Shown: piece by piece, positions 18,460 to 27,280 of the stretch
Layout of the letters: every line of letters starts with the position of its first letter
Numbering within the stretch: position 1 is the stretch's first letter
Source of the DNA: Sphingobium scionense
GTDB taxonomy: Bacteria > Pseudomonadota > Alphaproteobacteria > Sphingomonadales > Sphingomonadaceae
Length of the DNA: 64,000 nucleotides
Assembly (NCBI RefSeq): GCF_014197035.1
Contig: NZ_JACIEU010000012.1
Coordinates: forward strand, 1-64,000
Reading direction: 5' to 3'
Made by a program: the position numbers and the translations under genes
Notes under the pieces: generated by a model
Told to the model about the DNA's origin: nothing
The model's input: the letters and a program-made list of their open reading frames with translations, nothing else
The model's database searches: none

Positions 18460-18870
18460 CTAGCTGCCGCTTGACATTTGTTCAGGAAGCAAATCGCCCG
18501 GCCTTTCCGCTACAGCCTTTATGCGGCCATGCCCGAGGTAGATAAGATAACAATCGCCAACGAAATATGCTCTGCCGGGCAGGTCTGAGCCGGGACATGC
18601 TGCGGCAAGACGATGCATTGTTGTTGCGGACCATGAGTAAGTGCGCTGGCCGTCTTTGATACGGATGCCACGAATTTCAGGTATCCAATGCGCCAAGGCT
18701 AGGGGCATCGAGAAGCCAGATTTGACCGTGAAAGGTGCTGACCACTGATCATAATCTTGATGCAGATATTGGACAGTGACATTCGATTCCGCTCGATTGC
18801 CGACGACCGTTGGCCATGCGTCGCATCCTGAAAGCGCCCATAAGAAACCGAATAGGATGAACGTCCGCAT
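18460..18870 (-). CDS. Orphan hypothetical lipoprotein
   Basis: A 136-residue protein I do not recognise. It begins with a lipoprotein signal peptide (MRTFILFGFLWAL) ending in a lipobox LSGC, the Cys being about residue 16. The mature part contains several Trp and Tyr residues and three further cysteines, two of which could form a disulfide. Codon use is visibly less GC-biased than neighbouring genes, suggesting horizontal acquisition or weak selection. The ATG at 18870 places the signal peptide correctly; an ATG at 18894 adds eight residues. It is isolated between the ndk terminator and a repeat-bearing spacer. Confidence 0.6.
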   Translation of the reverse strand: MRTFILFGFLWALSGCDAWPTVVGNRAESNVTVQYLHQDYDQWSAPFTVKSGFSMPLALAHWIPEIRGIRIKDGQRTYSWSATTMHRLAAACPGSDLPGRAYFVGDCYLIYLGHGRIKAVAERPGDLLPEQMSSGS

Positions 18871-19247
18871 GATGGAAAGGCTATCGTATGCCATTTATGT
18901 CTTCAACTGGTCGTTAGCTGTCAAAGCCCGACATCGTCATGCAGGCGTAGCGACGCCCCTGTCCTACTCGCCCAATCTCTGATCTACCCTGGGCGATGCA
19001 CCAGCACCGTGCCCTTCCCTCGCCCCTGCCGCAGCCCGCCACAGTCCGTGCCCCATATGTCGCCTCCCTGTCGCGTCGGCATGACCCGACCGGCGCGTCG
19101 GTGCGAGGCTGCCCTGACCCAGTTGACGCGCGCCTGTCGCCTCCTGGGCGCGCGGCAGGCGCATATCCGGTGCAAACGGCCCTAAATGCCGCACGACACT
19201 GTGAACTTCGGCGCTGTCGCGTCGGCATGACCTTTGCTGATCCCGCT
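18871..19247. other. Intergenic spacer with a 19-bp direct repeat
   Basis: No supported gene lies here. CTGTCGCGTCGGCATGACC occurs twice in the same orientation, at 19068-19086 and 19214-19232, 146 bp apart. The remaining open frames are low-complexity Arg/Pro-rich artefacts. Confidence 0.55.
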
Positions 19248-19718
19248 TTATCGGCAATAGCCTTCCTCGCCCGGCTTCACGATCAGGCAGTCCTGCTTGT
19301 CGGCAAGATATTTGAAGCCTGTCTCCGCCCCCGTGCCCGGCCGGATGGCGAGGTCGCGGCCATCGCGAACGAAGCGGATCGTCGCGCCATCGGCCAGCCC
19401 GCTATAGGTCGCTTCCCGGTCGAGATTATCCCTGTTGGCCAGCGCATAATGGCCCGGCTTACCGTCGGACGCGGGTTGGATGTCGAGGAACAGCCCTTCC
19501 GGCCCGGTCCAGCGCCCGACCCACTCGTCGGTCGGCCGCGCCGCACCGGCATTGTCCGGGGCCGCGACAGAGTCGGTATCCTCGATCGCCTCGGCATGGG
19601 CCGGCACCCTCGCATTGTTCGCCACCGCTTCATTGTCCACGCCCTTGGCGCAGCCGCCCAGCAGCAATGCGGCGCCCAGGCCGGGCAGGATCAGGCGAAA
19701 AGCGGGCTGGCGGATCAT
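19248..19718 (-). CDS. Hypothetical lipoprotein
   Basis: A 156-residue predicted lipoprotein of unknown function. The signal peptide (MIRQPAFRLILPGLGAALL) ends in the lipobox LLGGC, followed by an Ala/Asn/Asp-rich linker (about residues 27-60). A small domain from DEWVGRWTGPEGLFLDI to the C-terminus is the conserved-looking part and may be a compact beta structure. Two cysteines near the end (QDCLIVKPGEEGYC) are likely a disulfide. The start is supported by AAGGAG about 8 nt upstream of ATG 19718; longer frames are not. It has no operon partner and is divergent from the TetR gene. Confidence 0.78.
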   Translation of the reverse strand: MIRQPAFRLILPGLGAALLLGGCAKGVDNEAVANNARVPAHAEAIEDTDSVAAPDNAGAARPTDEWVGRWTGPEGLFLDIQPASDGKPGHYALANRDNLDREATYSGLADGATIRFVRDGRDLAIRPGTGAETGFKYLADKQDCLIVKPGEEGYCR

Positions 19719-19889
19719 CCATGGTCTCCTTGCTGTCATGACGACATATATGCGGGGCAAACGGGCGAACCGGCCGGATCGATCCCCAATCGGGTCGAAC
19801 CGCGCTTGCCAGCGCCCGTCATATCCGCACAATGCGCGGCGCAGAAATAACATGTTCGGGGCGCCAGGTCGTCCCATGCCGGGGGGCGA

Positions 19890-20492
19890 GTGAGAGCGAA
19901 ATTCGTAAGGGAGTCCGCCGATGTCCGGCGGCAGGCACTGATCGACGCGACGGCAAAATGTCTGGCGGAAAAGGGCGTGGCGGCCACGTCGGTCCGCGCC
20001 ATCTGCGCCGCGGCCGGCGTGTCTTCGGGATTACTGACCCATTATTTCGAGGGCGTCGACGCGTTGATCCTCGCCACCTATCGCGATGTCGGCCAGCGCG
20101 TATCCCAGGCCATGGACGCGGCGATCGTAGCGGCGGGCGACGATCCGCAGGACCGGCTGCGCGCCTTTCTCCAGGCCAATTTCCGCGCCCCCGTGCTCGA
20201 CGCGGACCTGCTCGCCACCTGGATCGCCTTCTGGAGCCTCATCAAGTCCAATGCCGATGTCGCCGCCGCCCATGCGGAGATCTACGCTGCCTCGCGGACC
20301 CAGTTGGAGGGGCTGGTCGCCGCCGCCGGTCCCGGCTTCTCGCCTGCGCAGGTGCGGCTGAAGGCGATCGGCCTGACCGCGCTGGTCGATGGGTTGTGGC
20401 TTGAATATTGCCTCGACCCCACCAGTTTCAGCGCGGCGGAGGCGCAGCAACTGGTCGAACGCGCGATGGGCCATGCCTTGCGAGACCAATGA
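19890..20492 (+). CDS. TetR/AcrR-family regulator, BetI-like
   Basis: A 200-residue one-component repressor. The N-terminal helix-turn-helix spans about residues 12-58 (LIDATAKCLAEKG, then VRAICAAAGVSSGLLTHYF, the recognition helix). The C-terminal ligand domain has the TFWxLI-like WIAFWSLIKSNADV and LTALVDGLWLEYCL segments typical of the BetI C-terminal family. No betaine genes are nearby, so BetI function is not claimed. The start is GTG at 19890 with GGGGGGCGA immediately upstream. It may regulate itself or the divergent lipoprotein; the ahpC operon downstream has its own leader. Confidence 0.83.
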   Translation: MRAKFVRESADVRRQALIDATAKCLAEKGVAATSVRAICAAAGVSSGLLTHYFEGVDALILATYRDVGQRVSQAMDAAIVAAGDDPQDRLRAFLQANFRAPVLDADLLATWIAFWSLIKSNADVAAAHAEIYAASRTQLEGLVAAAGPGFSPAQVRLKAIGLTALVDGLWLEYCLDPTSFSAAEAQQLVERAMGHALRDQ

Positions 20493-20498
20493 CCGGTT

Positions 20499-20535
20499 CG
20501 ATTAATCGGATAGTGTGTGATCGCTTTTATCTATC
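20499..20535 (+). promoter_or_regulatory. Candidate operator upstream of ahpC
   Basis: Two symmetric elements sit in the 132-bp ahpC leader. One is the perfect palindrome CGATTAATCG (20499-20508). The other is GATAG (20509-20513) paired with CTATC (20531-20535). ATAG/CTAT half-sites recall OxyR boxes, but the spacing does not fit the four-site OxyR consensus. A peroxide-responsive regulator is plausible but unproven. Confidence 0.35.
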
Positions 20536-20624
20536 AACATGTCCGAGAAAACCAATTTCCCCCGAATCATCCGCTTCCCTACACAGGCTTCGCAACAGCA
20601 ACCCAATAAGGAACTGGATAGCCC

Positions 20625-21188
20625 ATGGCTCTCATCAACACCCCCCTGCAGCCGTTCAAGGCAACCGCTTTCAAGGAAGGCAAGTTCGTCGACGTCACCG
20701 ATGCCGATGTGAAGGGCAAGTGGGCCGTCTTCTTCTTCTACCCGGCCGACTTCACCTTCGTGTGCCCGACCGAGCTGGAAGACCTGGCCGACATCTATCC
20801 CACCCTGCAGGGCCTGGGCGTGGAAGTCTATTCGGTGTCGACCGACACCCATTTCTGCCACAAGGCCTGGCACGACACCTCGCCGGCCATCGGCAAGATC
20901 AACTATTACATGCTGGGTGACCAGAACCACGACATCTCGAACCAGTTCGGCGTGCTGCGCGAAGGCGTCGGCCTGGCCGATCGCGGCACCTTCGTGCTCG
21001 ATCCGGAAGGCGTGATCCAGCTGGTTGAAATCACCCCCGAGGGCGTGGGTCGCAACGCGGCCGAACTGCTGCGCAAGATCAAGGCCCTGCAGTACTGGAC
21101 CAGCCACCCGGGCGAAGTCTGCCCCGCCAAGTGGGAAGAAGGCGCGGAAACCCTCGCCCCCTCGCTCGACCTCGTCGGCAAGATCTAA
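20625..21188 (+). CDS. ahpC: Alkyl hydroperoxide reductase subunit C (2-Cys peroxiredoxin)
   Basis: A 187-residue typical 2-Cys peroxiredoxin of the AhpC1 type, which reduces hydrogen peroxide and organic hydroperoxides in the cytoplasm. The peroxidatic Cys is C47 in [12 protein letters not shown] and the resolving Cys is C166 in [11 protein letters not shown]. The catalytic Thr and Arg surroundings and the decamer-interface regions match the enterobacterial form, which is recycled by AhpF. ahpF follows on the same strand after a 187-bp spacer containing hairpins. Translation starts at ATG 20625 after an AAGGA-like AATAAGGAA stretch. Confidence 0.97.
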   Translation: MALINTPLQPFKATAFKEGKFVDVTDADVKGKWAVFFFYPADFTFVCPTELEDLADIYPTLQGLGVEVYSVSTDTHFCHKAWHDTSPAIGKINYYMLGDQNHDISNQFGVLREGVGLADRGTFVLDPEGVIQLVEITPEGVGRNAAELLRKIKALQYWTSHPGEVCPAKWEEGAETLAPSLDLVGKI

Positions 21189-21348
21189 GCACCTATAGGT
21201 GCTGATAGGCCGCCGGGTTCGCCCAGATTGAGGGGACCCGGCGGACCTTCAAAATATTTTCTACAGACTTATCTTAGTTTCAACGGGGCTTTTGGGTCGC
21301 ACCAATTCCCCGGACGGGCCGTCGCGTCCTCCCGATCGGGACGGCCCG
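21189..21348 (+). other. ahpC-ahpF intercistronic structured region
   Basis: Three inverted repeats lie between the genes. The first is the perfect palindrome GCACCTATAGGTGC (21189-21202), directly after the ahpC stop. The second is CCGCCGGGT/ACCCGGCGG (21210-21218 and 21236-21244). The third is CGGGCCGTC/GACGGCCCG (21315-21323 and 21340-21348). The second hairpin is followed by an A/T-rich stretch but no clear T tract. They probably stabilise the ahpC message or attenuate ahpF relative to ahpC. Confidence 0.55.
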
Positions 21349-21375
21349 CCATCTTTTCCACGGAGCCAGACAGAC

Positions 21376-22956
21376 ATGTTGGACGCAAATCTCAAGGGGC
21401 AGTTGAAAGCCTATCTGGCGAACATCACCCAGCCGATCGAGCTGGTGGCTTCGCTGGATGAAGGCGCCAAGTCGCGCGAAATGAACGAATTGCTGACCGA
21501 AATTGCCGAACTTTCGGACAAGGTCAGCCTTGCCACCGGTTCGGACAAGCGCAAGCCCAGCTTCATGATCCGCCGCGTCGGCACCGATATCGGCGTGACC
21601 TTCGCGGGCCTGCCGATGGGCCATGAGTTCACCTCGCTGGTGCTCGCCCTGCTGCAGGTCGGCGGTCATCCGTCTAAGGCCGCGCAGGATCTGATCCAGC
21701 AGGTCAAGAATCTCGATGGCGACTATGCCTTCGAAACCTATTTCTCGCTGTCGTGCCAGAACTGCCCCGACGTGGTGCAGGCGCTGAACCTGATGAGCGT
21801 CTTGAACCCCCGGATCAGCCATGTCGCGATCGACGGCGGCCTGTTCAAGGATGAGGTCGACGCGCGCAAGGTCATGGCCGTGCCGACCATTTTCCTGAAC
21901 GGCGAACCCTTCGGCCAGGGCCGGATGGAGCTGGAGCAGATCGTCGCCAAGATCGACAGCGGTGCCGAGGCGAAGGCGGCCGAGAAGATCAAGGCGCAGG
22001 ACCCCTTCGAGGTGCTGGTGGTCGGCGGCGGCCCTGCCGGCGCGGCGGCGGCCATCTATTCGGCGCGCAAGGGCATCCGTACCGGCGTCGCGGCGGAACG
22101 CTTCGGCGGCCAGGTGCTCGACACCATGGATATCGAGAATTTCATCTCGGTCAGCCGCACCGAAGGCCCCAAGCTCGCCTCGGCGCTGGAAGCGCACGTC
22201 AAGGATTATGACGTCGAGATCATGAACCTGCAGAAGGCGGCGAAGCTGATCCCGGCCAAGACCGAAGGCGACTATCATGAGGTCGTGCTGGAAAATGGCG
22301 CGTCGCTGAAGGGCCGCACCATCATCCTGTCGACCGGCGCCCGCTGGCGGCAGATGGGTGTCCCCGGTGAGGACGAATATCGCAACAAGGGCGTGGCCTA
22401 CTGCCCGCACTGCGATGGTCCGCTGTTCAAGGGCAAGCGCGTGGCGGTGATCGGCGGCGGCAATAGCGGCGTCGAAGCGGCGATCGACCTGGCCGGCATC
22501 GTCGCCCATGTGACGCTGATCGAGTTTGACAGCCAGCTCCGCGCCGATGCGGTGCTGCAGCGCAAGCTCGCCAGCCTGCCCAACGTCAAGATCATCACCT
22601 CGGCGCTGACCACCAAGGTGAACGGCAATGGCGAACGGGTGAGCGGCCTCAGCTACAAGGACCGCAACAGCGGCACCGAGCATGATGTCGAGCTGGAAGG
22701 CATTTTCGTCCAGATCGGACTGGTGCCCAACACCGAATGGCTCAAGGACAGCATCGCCCTCTCGCCCCGTGGCGAGATCGAGATCGATGCGCGCGGCGAA
22801 ACCAGCCAGCCCGGCATCTTCGCCGCCGGCGACTGCACCACCGTGCCCTACAAGCAGATCGTCATCGCCATGGGTGCGGGGTCAACCGCAGCCCTGTCGG
22901 CCTTCGACTATCTCATCCGTCTGCCCACAGCCGAGGAAGCGGCCGAGGCAGCCTGA
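21376..22956 (+). CDS. ahpF: Alkyl hydroperoxide reductase subunit F
   Basis: A 526-residue flavoprotein that passes electrons from NADH to AhpC. The N-terminal domain (about 1-200) is a double thioredoxin fold with the redox pair C127-x-x-C130 (SCQNC). The thioredoxin-reductase-like part has the FAD-binding [12 protein letters not shown], a second disulfide C343-P-H-C346, the NAD-binding [12 protein letters not shown], and the terminal FAD motif [13 protein letters not shown] 21376 ([10 protein letters not shown]) matches the family start and is preceded by GGAG; a longer frame upstream is spurious. It forms the functional pair with ahpC. Confidence 0.97.
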   Translation: MLDANLKGQLKAYLANITQPIELVASLDEGAKSREMNELLTEIAELSDKVSLATGSDKRKPSFMIRRVGTDIGVTFAGLPMGHEFTSLVLALLQVGGHPSKAAQDLIQQVKNLDGDYAFETYFSLSCQNCPDVVQALNLMSVLNPRISHVAIDGGLFKDEVDARKVMAVPTIFLNGEPFGQGRMELEQIVAKIDSGAEAKAAEKIKAQDPFEVLVVGGGPAGAAAAIYSARKGIRTGVAAERFGGQVLDTMDIENFISVSRTEGPKLASALEAHVKDYDVEIMNLQKAAKLIPAKTEGDYHEVVLENGASLKGRTIILSTGARWRQMGVPGEDEYRNKGVAYCPHCDGPLFKGKRVAVIGGGNSGVEAAIDLAGIVAHVTLIEFDSQLRADAVLQRKLASLPNVKIITSALTTKVNGNGERVSGLSYKDRNSGTEHDVELEGIFVQIGLVPNTEWLKDSIALSPRGEIEIDARGETSQPGIFAAGDCTTVPYKQIVIAMGAGSTAALSAFDYLIRLPTAEEAAEAA

Positions 22957-23004
22957 AAAATGCCCGCCTGAACCAGTCCCCCCTTCTGGTTTTCAGGCCA
23001 GCGA

Positions 23005-23039
23005 AGGCCGGTCCGTTGCCCTGACGGACCGGCCTTTTT
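23005..23039 (+). terminator. Rho-independent terminator after ahpF
   Basis: A perfect 12-bp stem, AGGCCGGTCCGT (23005-23016) with ACGGACCGGCCT (23024-23035), is followed by a short T run. It ends ahpF transcription and lies 4 bp before the stop of the convergent gene, so it may serve both directions. Confidence 0.9.
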
Positions 23040-23043
23040 CCTG

Positions 23044-23634
23044 TCAGGGAACGCCGATCACCGTTTCGGGCTGCTCGGGATAGGCGCGCAGCAGCGCGTT
23101 GCACAACGCCATGGCAGCGCTATCCCGTTTGTCGGCCGGGCGCACTGTCACGGCGCTGCCGCTCCAGATCACGGCCGCGTCGCCCCGGCGGTGCAGGCGC
23201 ATCTCCAGTTCGGTGCGTTCCAGCGCGACATGGCGCGTCTTGCCGGACGGCACCGCCAGCGAGAAGCTCGATCCCACCGCCCCGGACACACCTCCAGGCA
23301 TCAGGTCGGAATTGCTCTTCTCGACCTTGCCGGTCCCGGTCCCAACCTCGGACGCGCGGATGACCAGTTCCATGACCAGCGCGGCATGGCCGTCGTCCAG
23401 CAAAGTGAAGCCCTTGTCCGACAGGGCAAGTGTGGCCGCATCAACAAAGGCATCCGCCGCGCCCGCCTGTCCGCTCGCATCCTCCTGCATGGATACCGAT
23501 ATGGTGCCGCCGCTCGGCACATCCGCCGCTGATGCCATGGCAGGCAGCAGCATCGCCGCCGCCATCAGCATGGACCGCGCCCATTTCCGCGCGCCGGGCA
23601 ATCGCTTCTGATCCATCAAGGCTCGATCATCCAT
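23044..23634 (-). CDS. Hypothetical secreted protein
   Basis: About 196 residues with a signal peptide ending near MLLPAMASAA. The mature domain alternates hydrophobic and charged residues, consistent with a small alpha/beta fold (segments ALSDKGFTLLDDG, ALVMELVIRAS, RTELEMRLHRRG), and has one Cys near the C-terminus (MALCNALL). The pattern of a degenerate 'DAATLALSDKGF' helix followed by strands resembles small periplasmic lipoprotein-like domains, but I cannot name a family. Starts at 23634 and 23616 (MDQKRL) are both possible and neither has a strong Shine-Dalgarno. It is monocistronic and convergent with ahpF. Confidence 0.65.
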   Translation of the reverse strand: MDDRALMDQKRLPGARKWARSMLMAAAMLLPAMASAADVPSGGTISVSMQEDASGQAGAADAFVDAATLALSDKGFTLLDDGHAALVMELVIRASEVGTGTGKVEKSNSDLMPGGVSGAVGSSFSLAVPSGKTRHVALERTELEMRLHRRGDAAVIWSGSAVTVRPADKRDSAAMALCNALLRAYPEQPETVIGVP

Positions 23635-23782
23635 CCCAAGCCGAACAGGTCGGCGGCCAACAGCCCCATGCCTAGCCGAGTGGCAGCCTGCCGACAATCG
23701 CGGCCCACCGCCTGCCACCGCCCTTTTCTCACGCGATATTCATTTGCCTTCGCGCGCGGATCGTGACAGCGCCCGGCGCAAC

Positions 23783-25204
23783 ATGACGCCCAAACAGCCC
23801 CGCCATCCGCTCCTGATCGCGCTGCTGCGCTGCAAGCCGGTGCTCGACTTCATCGGCGACGATCCCGACGCGAAGCCCCTCGCCCGCAATATCGGCCTGT
23901 TCCAGCTAACCATGCTGGGCGTCGGCGCGACCATCGGCACCGGCATCTTCGTCGCCCTGACCACTGCCGTGCCCGAAGCCGGGCCGGCGGTCACTTTGTC
24001 CTTCGTCATCGCCGGCATCACCGCCGCGCTGACCGCGCTCTGCTATGCCGAAATGGCATCAGCCGTGCCGGCGTCGGGCTCTTCCTATTCCTATGCCTAT
24101 GCGACCATGGGCGAACTCGCCGCCTTCCTGATCGGCAGTTGCCTGCTGCTGGAATATGGCGTCTCCGCCTCCGCCATCGCCGTGGGATGGGGGCAATATC
24201 TCAATGAACTTCTGTCGATCAGCACCGGCTGGCGCCTGCCTGACATCATCGCCCGGCCGCCGGGAGCGGGCGGCATCGTCAACCTGCCCGCCGTGCTGCT
24301 GGTCGGCCTCTGCCTCATATTGCTGTTGCGCGGCACGCGGGAATCGACCACCGCCAACGCCATATTGGTGATCGCCAAGCTCGCCGTGCTGGCGCTGTTC
24401 GTCGCCGTCGCGCTCGCCCATTTCCAGCCCGCCAATTTCCATCCCTTCGCGCCCAAGGGCATGGTCGGCATCGGCGCCGCTGCGTCCTCCATCTTCTTTT
24501 CCTATATCGGCATCGATGCAGTCTCGACCGCCGGCGAGGAAGTGCGCAATCCGCGCCGCGACCTGCCGCTCGCGATCATCCTGTCGCTGCTGATCGTCAC
24601 CGCCGCCTATATATTGGTCGCGGTCGCGGCGATCGGCGCCCAGCCCTGGACCGCATTTGCCGGGCAGGAAGCCGGCCTGGCCGTCATCCTCCACAACCTC
24701 ACCGGCGCGGGCTGGCCGGCGGTGATCCTGTCGCTGGGCGCCATCGCCTCGATCTTCAGCGTCACCCTGGTGGTGATCTACGGCCAGACCCGCATCCTCT
24801 ATGCCATGGGTCGTGACGGGTTGCTGCCCGCCTTCTTCTGCCGGGTCGATCCGGTGCGCCATGTGCCGCGCCAGAATACATGGATCGTCGCGATCGGCGT
24901 CGCGTTGCTCGCCGCCTTCGTGCCGCTCGACGTGCTGGTCAACCTCACCAGCATGGGCACGCTGATCGCCTTTGCCACCGTGTCGATCGGCGTCATCATC
25001 CTGCGCCGCACGCGGCCGGACCTGCCGCGCGGCTACAAGGTGCCCTTCTATCCGGTCCTGCCGATCGCCAGCACGCTCTTCTGCGCCTATCTGATCTTCG
25101 GCCTGCCGGCCGACACCTATGCGCTGTTCGCTGTCTGGGTTGCTGCTGCTGCCCTGCTCTATTTCGGCTATTCGATGCGGCGCTCGGCACTGGCCCAGCG
25201 CTGA
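23783..25204 (+). CDS. APC-superfamily amino-acid permease (cationic amino-acid transporter type)
   Basis: A 473-residue, roughly 12-helix inner-membrane permease of the CAT branch of the APC superfamily. Signature segments are present: LGVGATIGTGIFVAL in helix 1 (substrate-site Gly run), LCYAEMASAVPASGSSYSYAY in helix 3, IFFSYIGIDAVSTAGEEVRNPRRDLP in helix 6 and its loop, and YGQTRILYAMGRDGLLP in helix 8. These are hallmarks of the mammalian-CAT/YfnA-like group, which imports basic or broad-range amino acids by proton symport. ATG 23783 (MTPKQPRH) gives the normal short cytoplasmic N-terminus. It stands alone and is convergent with the L,D-transpeptidase. Confidence 0.9.
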   Translation: MTPKQPRHPLLIALLRCKPVLDFIGDDPDAKPLARNIGLFQLTMLGVGATIGTGIFVALTTAVPEAGPAVTLSFVIAGITAALTALCYAEMASAVPASGSSYSYAYATMGELAAFLIGSCLLLEYGVSASAIAVGWGQYLNELLSISTGWRLPDIIARPPGAGGIVNLPAVLLVGLCLILLLRGTRESTTANAILVIAKLAVLALFVAVALAHFQPANFHPFAPKGMVGIGAAASSIFFSYIGIDAVSTAGEEVRNPRRDLPLAIILSLLIVTAAYILVAVAAIGAQPWTAFAGQEAGLAVILHNLTGAGWPAVILSLGAIASIFSVTLVVIYGQTRILYAMGRDGLLPAFFCRVDPVRHVPRQNTWIVAIGVALLAAFVPLDVLVNLTSMGTLIAFATVSIGVIILRRTRPDLPRGYKVPFYPVLPIASTLFCAYLIFGLPADTYALFAVWVAAAALLYFGYSMRRSALAQR

Positions 25205-25208
25205 TCGC

Positions 25209-25847
25209 TCAGCGGCGCGATACCCTCGGCATGAAGATGATCGGGTCGATATCCAGCGCCGGCTGGGCCGGGGCCGGCGCAGCGACCTTGGCCACGGAAT
25301 CCGCCGCCGCCATCTGCGCGATCGTCAGCGAGGGATACAGCCGATCCCTGGTCACCGTCACCAGCCCGCCCAGGCTGGTCATGCCGAACAGCTTCTGGGC
25401 AAAGGCATAGGGCAGGCGGATGCAGCCATGGCTGGCCGGATAGCCCGGATTATGCCCGGCATGCAGCGCAATGCCGTCCCAGGTCAGCCGCTGCATGAAG
25501 GGCATGGGCGCATTGCTGTAGAGGTTGGACCGGTGCCACTGATTCTTCTGCAGGATCGGATAGTCGCCGGTCGGCGTGCTGTGCCCGGCCATGCCGGTCG
25601 ACACGCTCGCCATGCCGACCAGCCGGTCGCCGCTATAGACATGGGCCATCTGTCGATCGATGCTGATGACCAGATGGATCGGCCCGTCGAGCGGCCCCTC
25701 CTCCAGCCAGCGATAGCCACCCGGCGCCAGCGCGCCGACCTTGGCAGCCGGCCGCGCGCGCTTGACCGGCGCAGCCGCCTGCACCGGCAGCGATAGCGCA
25801 CCGACAAGCAGGAACAGGCTGGCAGGGCCGGAACGGGCGAAGGACAT
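25209..25847 (-). CDS. L,D-transpeptidase (YkuD domain)
   Basis: A 212-residue exported protein with a signal peptide (ending near VQAAAP) and a YkuD catalytic domain. The active site is intact: HxGHN-type H129, then SHGCIRLP with H140 and catalytic C142. Such enzymes form 3-3 cross-links in peptidoglycan or attach proteins to it. The segment HLVISIDRQMAHVYSGDRLV opening the domain and the STPTGDY strand are typical. The Ala/Pro-rich C-terminal tail is not part of the fold. I chose the ATG at 25847 because it begins the signal peptide; an ATG at 25874 adds nine residues. It lies 79 bp downstream of rnhB. Confidence 0.9.
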   Translation of the reverse strand: MSFARSGPASLFLLVGALSLPVQAAAPVKRARPAAKVGALAPGGYRWLEEGPLDGPIHLVISIDRQMAHVYSGDRLVGMASVSTGMAGHSTPTGDYPILQKNQWHRSNLYSNAPMPFMQRLTWDGIALHAGHNPGYPASHGCIRLPYAFAQKLFGMTSLGGLVTVTRDRLYPSLTIAQMAAADSVAKVAAPAPAQPALDIDPIIFMPRVSRR

Positions 25848-25926
25848 GAATCCCTTCTTAAGCAAGCGCCACACCCGCGCCAGCCCTCAATGCATCCCTA
25901 TCCCGCCCCGAGACGGGACAGCATCG

Positions 25927-26526
25927 TCAGATCAGCAGCAGTTGCGCCACCGGCGAAAAACTGCGCCGGTGCAGCGGGGTCGGCCCATGGTCGCGCAGCG
26001 CCGCCATATGCTTGGCGCTGCCATAGCCCTTGTTGCTCTCCCACCCATAATGGGGATGCTCGGCGGCGGCGGCGATCATGATCCGGTCGCGCTCTTCCTT
26101 GGCCAGGATCGATGCGGCGGCGATCGACAGGCATTTGGCGTCGCCTTCCACCACCGCGGTCGAGGGCCAGCGCCAGTTGGGACAACGATTGCCATCCACT
26201 AGCACATGAGCGCACTCCTGCTCCAGCGCCTCGACCGCACGGGTCATGGCCAGCATCGTCGCCCATAATATGTTGAGTTCGTCGATCTCGGCCACGCTGG
26301 CGATGCCCAGTCCCCAGCACAGCGCGCGGGCCTTGATCTCCCCCTCCAGCACGGCCCGCTTTTTGGCGGTCAACTTCTTGGAGTCGTTGAGGCCATCGGG
26401 GCAATCCTCCTGCCGCAGGATCACCGCCGCCGCGACCACCGGCCCCGCCAGCGGCCCGCGCCCGGCCTCGTCCACCCCGGCGACCAGGCCGGGATGATGG
26501 ATCAGTTCATGCGCGAAATCAGGCAT
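25927..26526 (-). CDS. rnhB: Ribonuclease HII
   Basis: A 199-residue RNase HII, which cleaves the RNA strand of RNA-DNA hybrids and removes single ribonucleotides from DNA. The sequence has the family GVDEAGRGPLAGPVVAAAVIL (D19, E20), LNDSKKLT, the third catalytic Asp in VLVDGN, and GDAKCLSIAAASILAKEERDR with the fourth acidic residue. YGWESNKGYGSAKH, the GRG-helper region, follows. The ATG at 26526 overlaps the thiD stop by 8 nt, showing operon linkage; a longer frame lies inside thiD and is rejected. Confidence 0.96.
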   Translation of the reverse strand: MPDFAHELIHHPGLVAGVDEAGRGPLAGPVVAAAVILRQEDCPDGLNDSKKLTAKKRAVLEGEIKARALCWGLGIASVAEIDELNILWATMLAMTRAVEALEQECAHVLVDGNRCPNWRWPSTAVVEGDAKCLSIAAASILAKEERDRIMIAAAAEHPHYGWESNKGYGSAKHMAALRDHGPTPLHRRSFSPVAQLLLI

Positions 26527-27280
26527 AGGCGTGGAAGCCGAAGGGATTGCCCATCGGGCCATGGCCCGCGCCAAGCCCCGGCGCCAGCGCCAGCGCCTCG
26601 CGCACATATTTGCGGCCACGCTCGACCGCTTCGATCAGGTCCAGCCCCTGCCCCAGGCCGGTCGCGATCGCGCTGGCCAGGGTGCAGCCGGTGCCATGGC
26701 TGTGCCGCGTGTCGATCCGCACATTGCTCCATGCCTTGCGCACACCCTGCGGCCCGATCAGCCGGTCGGTCAGCATCGGCCCCTCGCCATGGCCGCCCTT
26801 GGCCAGCACATGGGTGGCGAAACGGATGGCGATCTCCTCGCCGCCCAGCGCCGCCAGTTCGGGGATATTGGGCGTCACCAGCGTGGCGATGGCCATCAAC
26901 CGCTCGAACGCCGCGATGGTCGCGTCGTCGGCCAGCAGCGACCCACTGGTCGCAACCATGACGGGGTCGAAGACGATCGGCACATTCTCCAGCAGCGCCA
27001 GCCGCTCGGCCACGGCCGCAGCCGTCTGCGCCGAACCGATCATGCCGATCTTGACCGCGTCGACGCCGATGTCGCTGATGCAGCTTTCCATCTGCGCCAG
27101 CACCATCTCGGTCGGCACCGGATGGACGCCTTGCACGCCCAGCGTGTTCTGCGCGGTGATCGCGGTGATCGCGGTCATGGCATGGCCGCCCAGCAGCGTC
27201 ACCGTCTTGATGTCCGCCTGGATACCGGCGCCGCCGCCGCTGTCGGACCCGGCAATGATGAGAATGCGGGGCACGCTCAT
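26519..27280 (-). CDS. thiD: Hydroxymethylpyrimidine/phosphomethylpyrimidine kinase ThiD
   Basis: A 253-residue ribokinase-family enzyme that phosphorylates hydroxymethylpyrimidine twice for thiamine synthesis and salvage. Motifs are the N-terminal IAGSDSGGGAGIQADIKT, the AITAQNTLGV segment, DAVKIGMIGS, VFDPVMVATSG, a lysine in VLAKGGHG, and the C-terminal anion hole HGTGCTLASAIATGLGQG with the catalytic Asp region. It overlaps DUF1272 upstream by 4 nt and rnhB downstream by 8 nt. No TPP riboswitch precedes this operon, unlike the uptake operon at 4-8 kb, so the two thiamine functions seem separately controlled. Confidence 0.96.
   Translation of the reverse strand: MSVPRILIIAGSDSGGGAGIQADIKTVTLLGGHAMTAITAITAQNTLGVQGVHPVPTEMVLAQMESCISDIGVDAVKIGMIGSAQTAAAVAERLALLENVPIVFDPVMVATSGSLLADDATIAAFERLMAIATLVTPNIPELAALGGEEIAIRFATHVLAKGGHGEGPMLTDRLIGPQGVRKAWSNVRIDTRHSHGTGCTLASAIATGLGQGLDLIEAVERGRKYVREALALAPGLGAGHGPMGNPFGFHAYA

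Noticed and set aside
19890..20492. Calling the TetR gene betI
   Set aside because: No betaine or choline genes lie nearby, and BetI-type C-terminal domains are shared by many regulators.
20499..20535. A canonical OxyR box before ahpC
   Set aside because: ATAG and CTAT half-sites are present but not at the four-site 7-bp spacing of OxyR.
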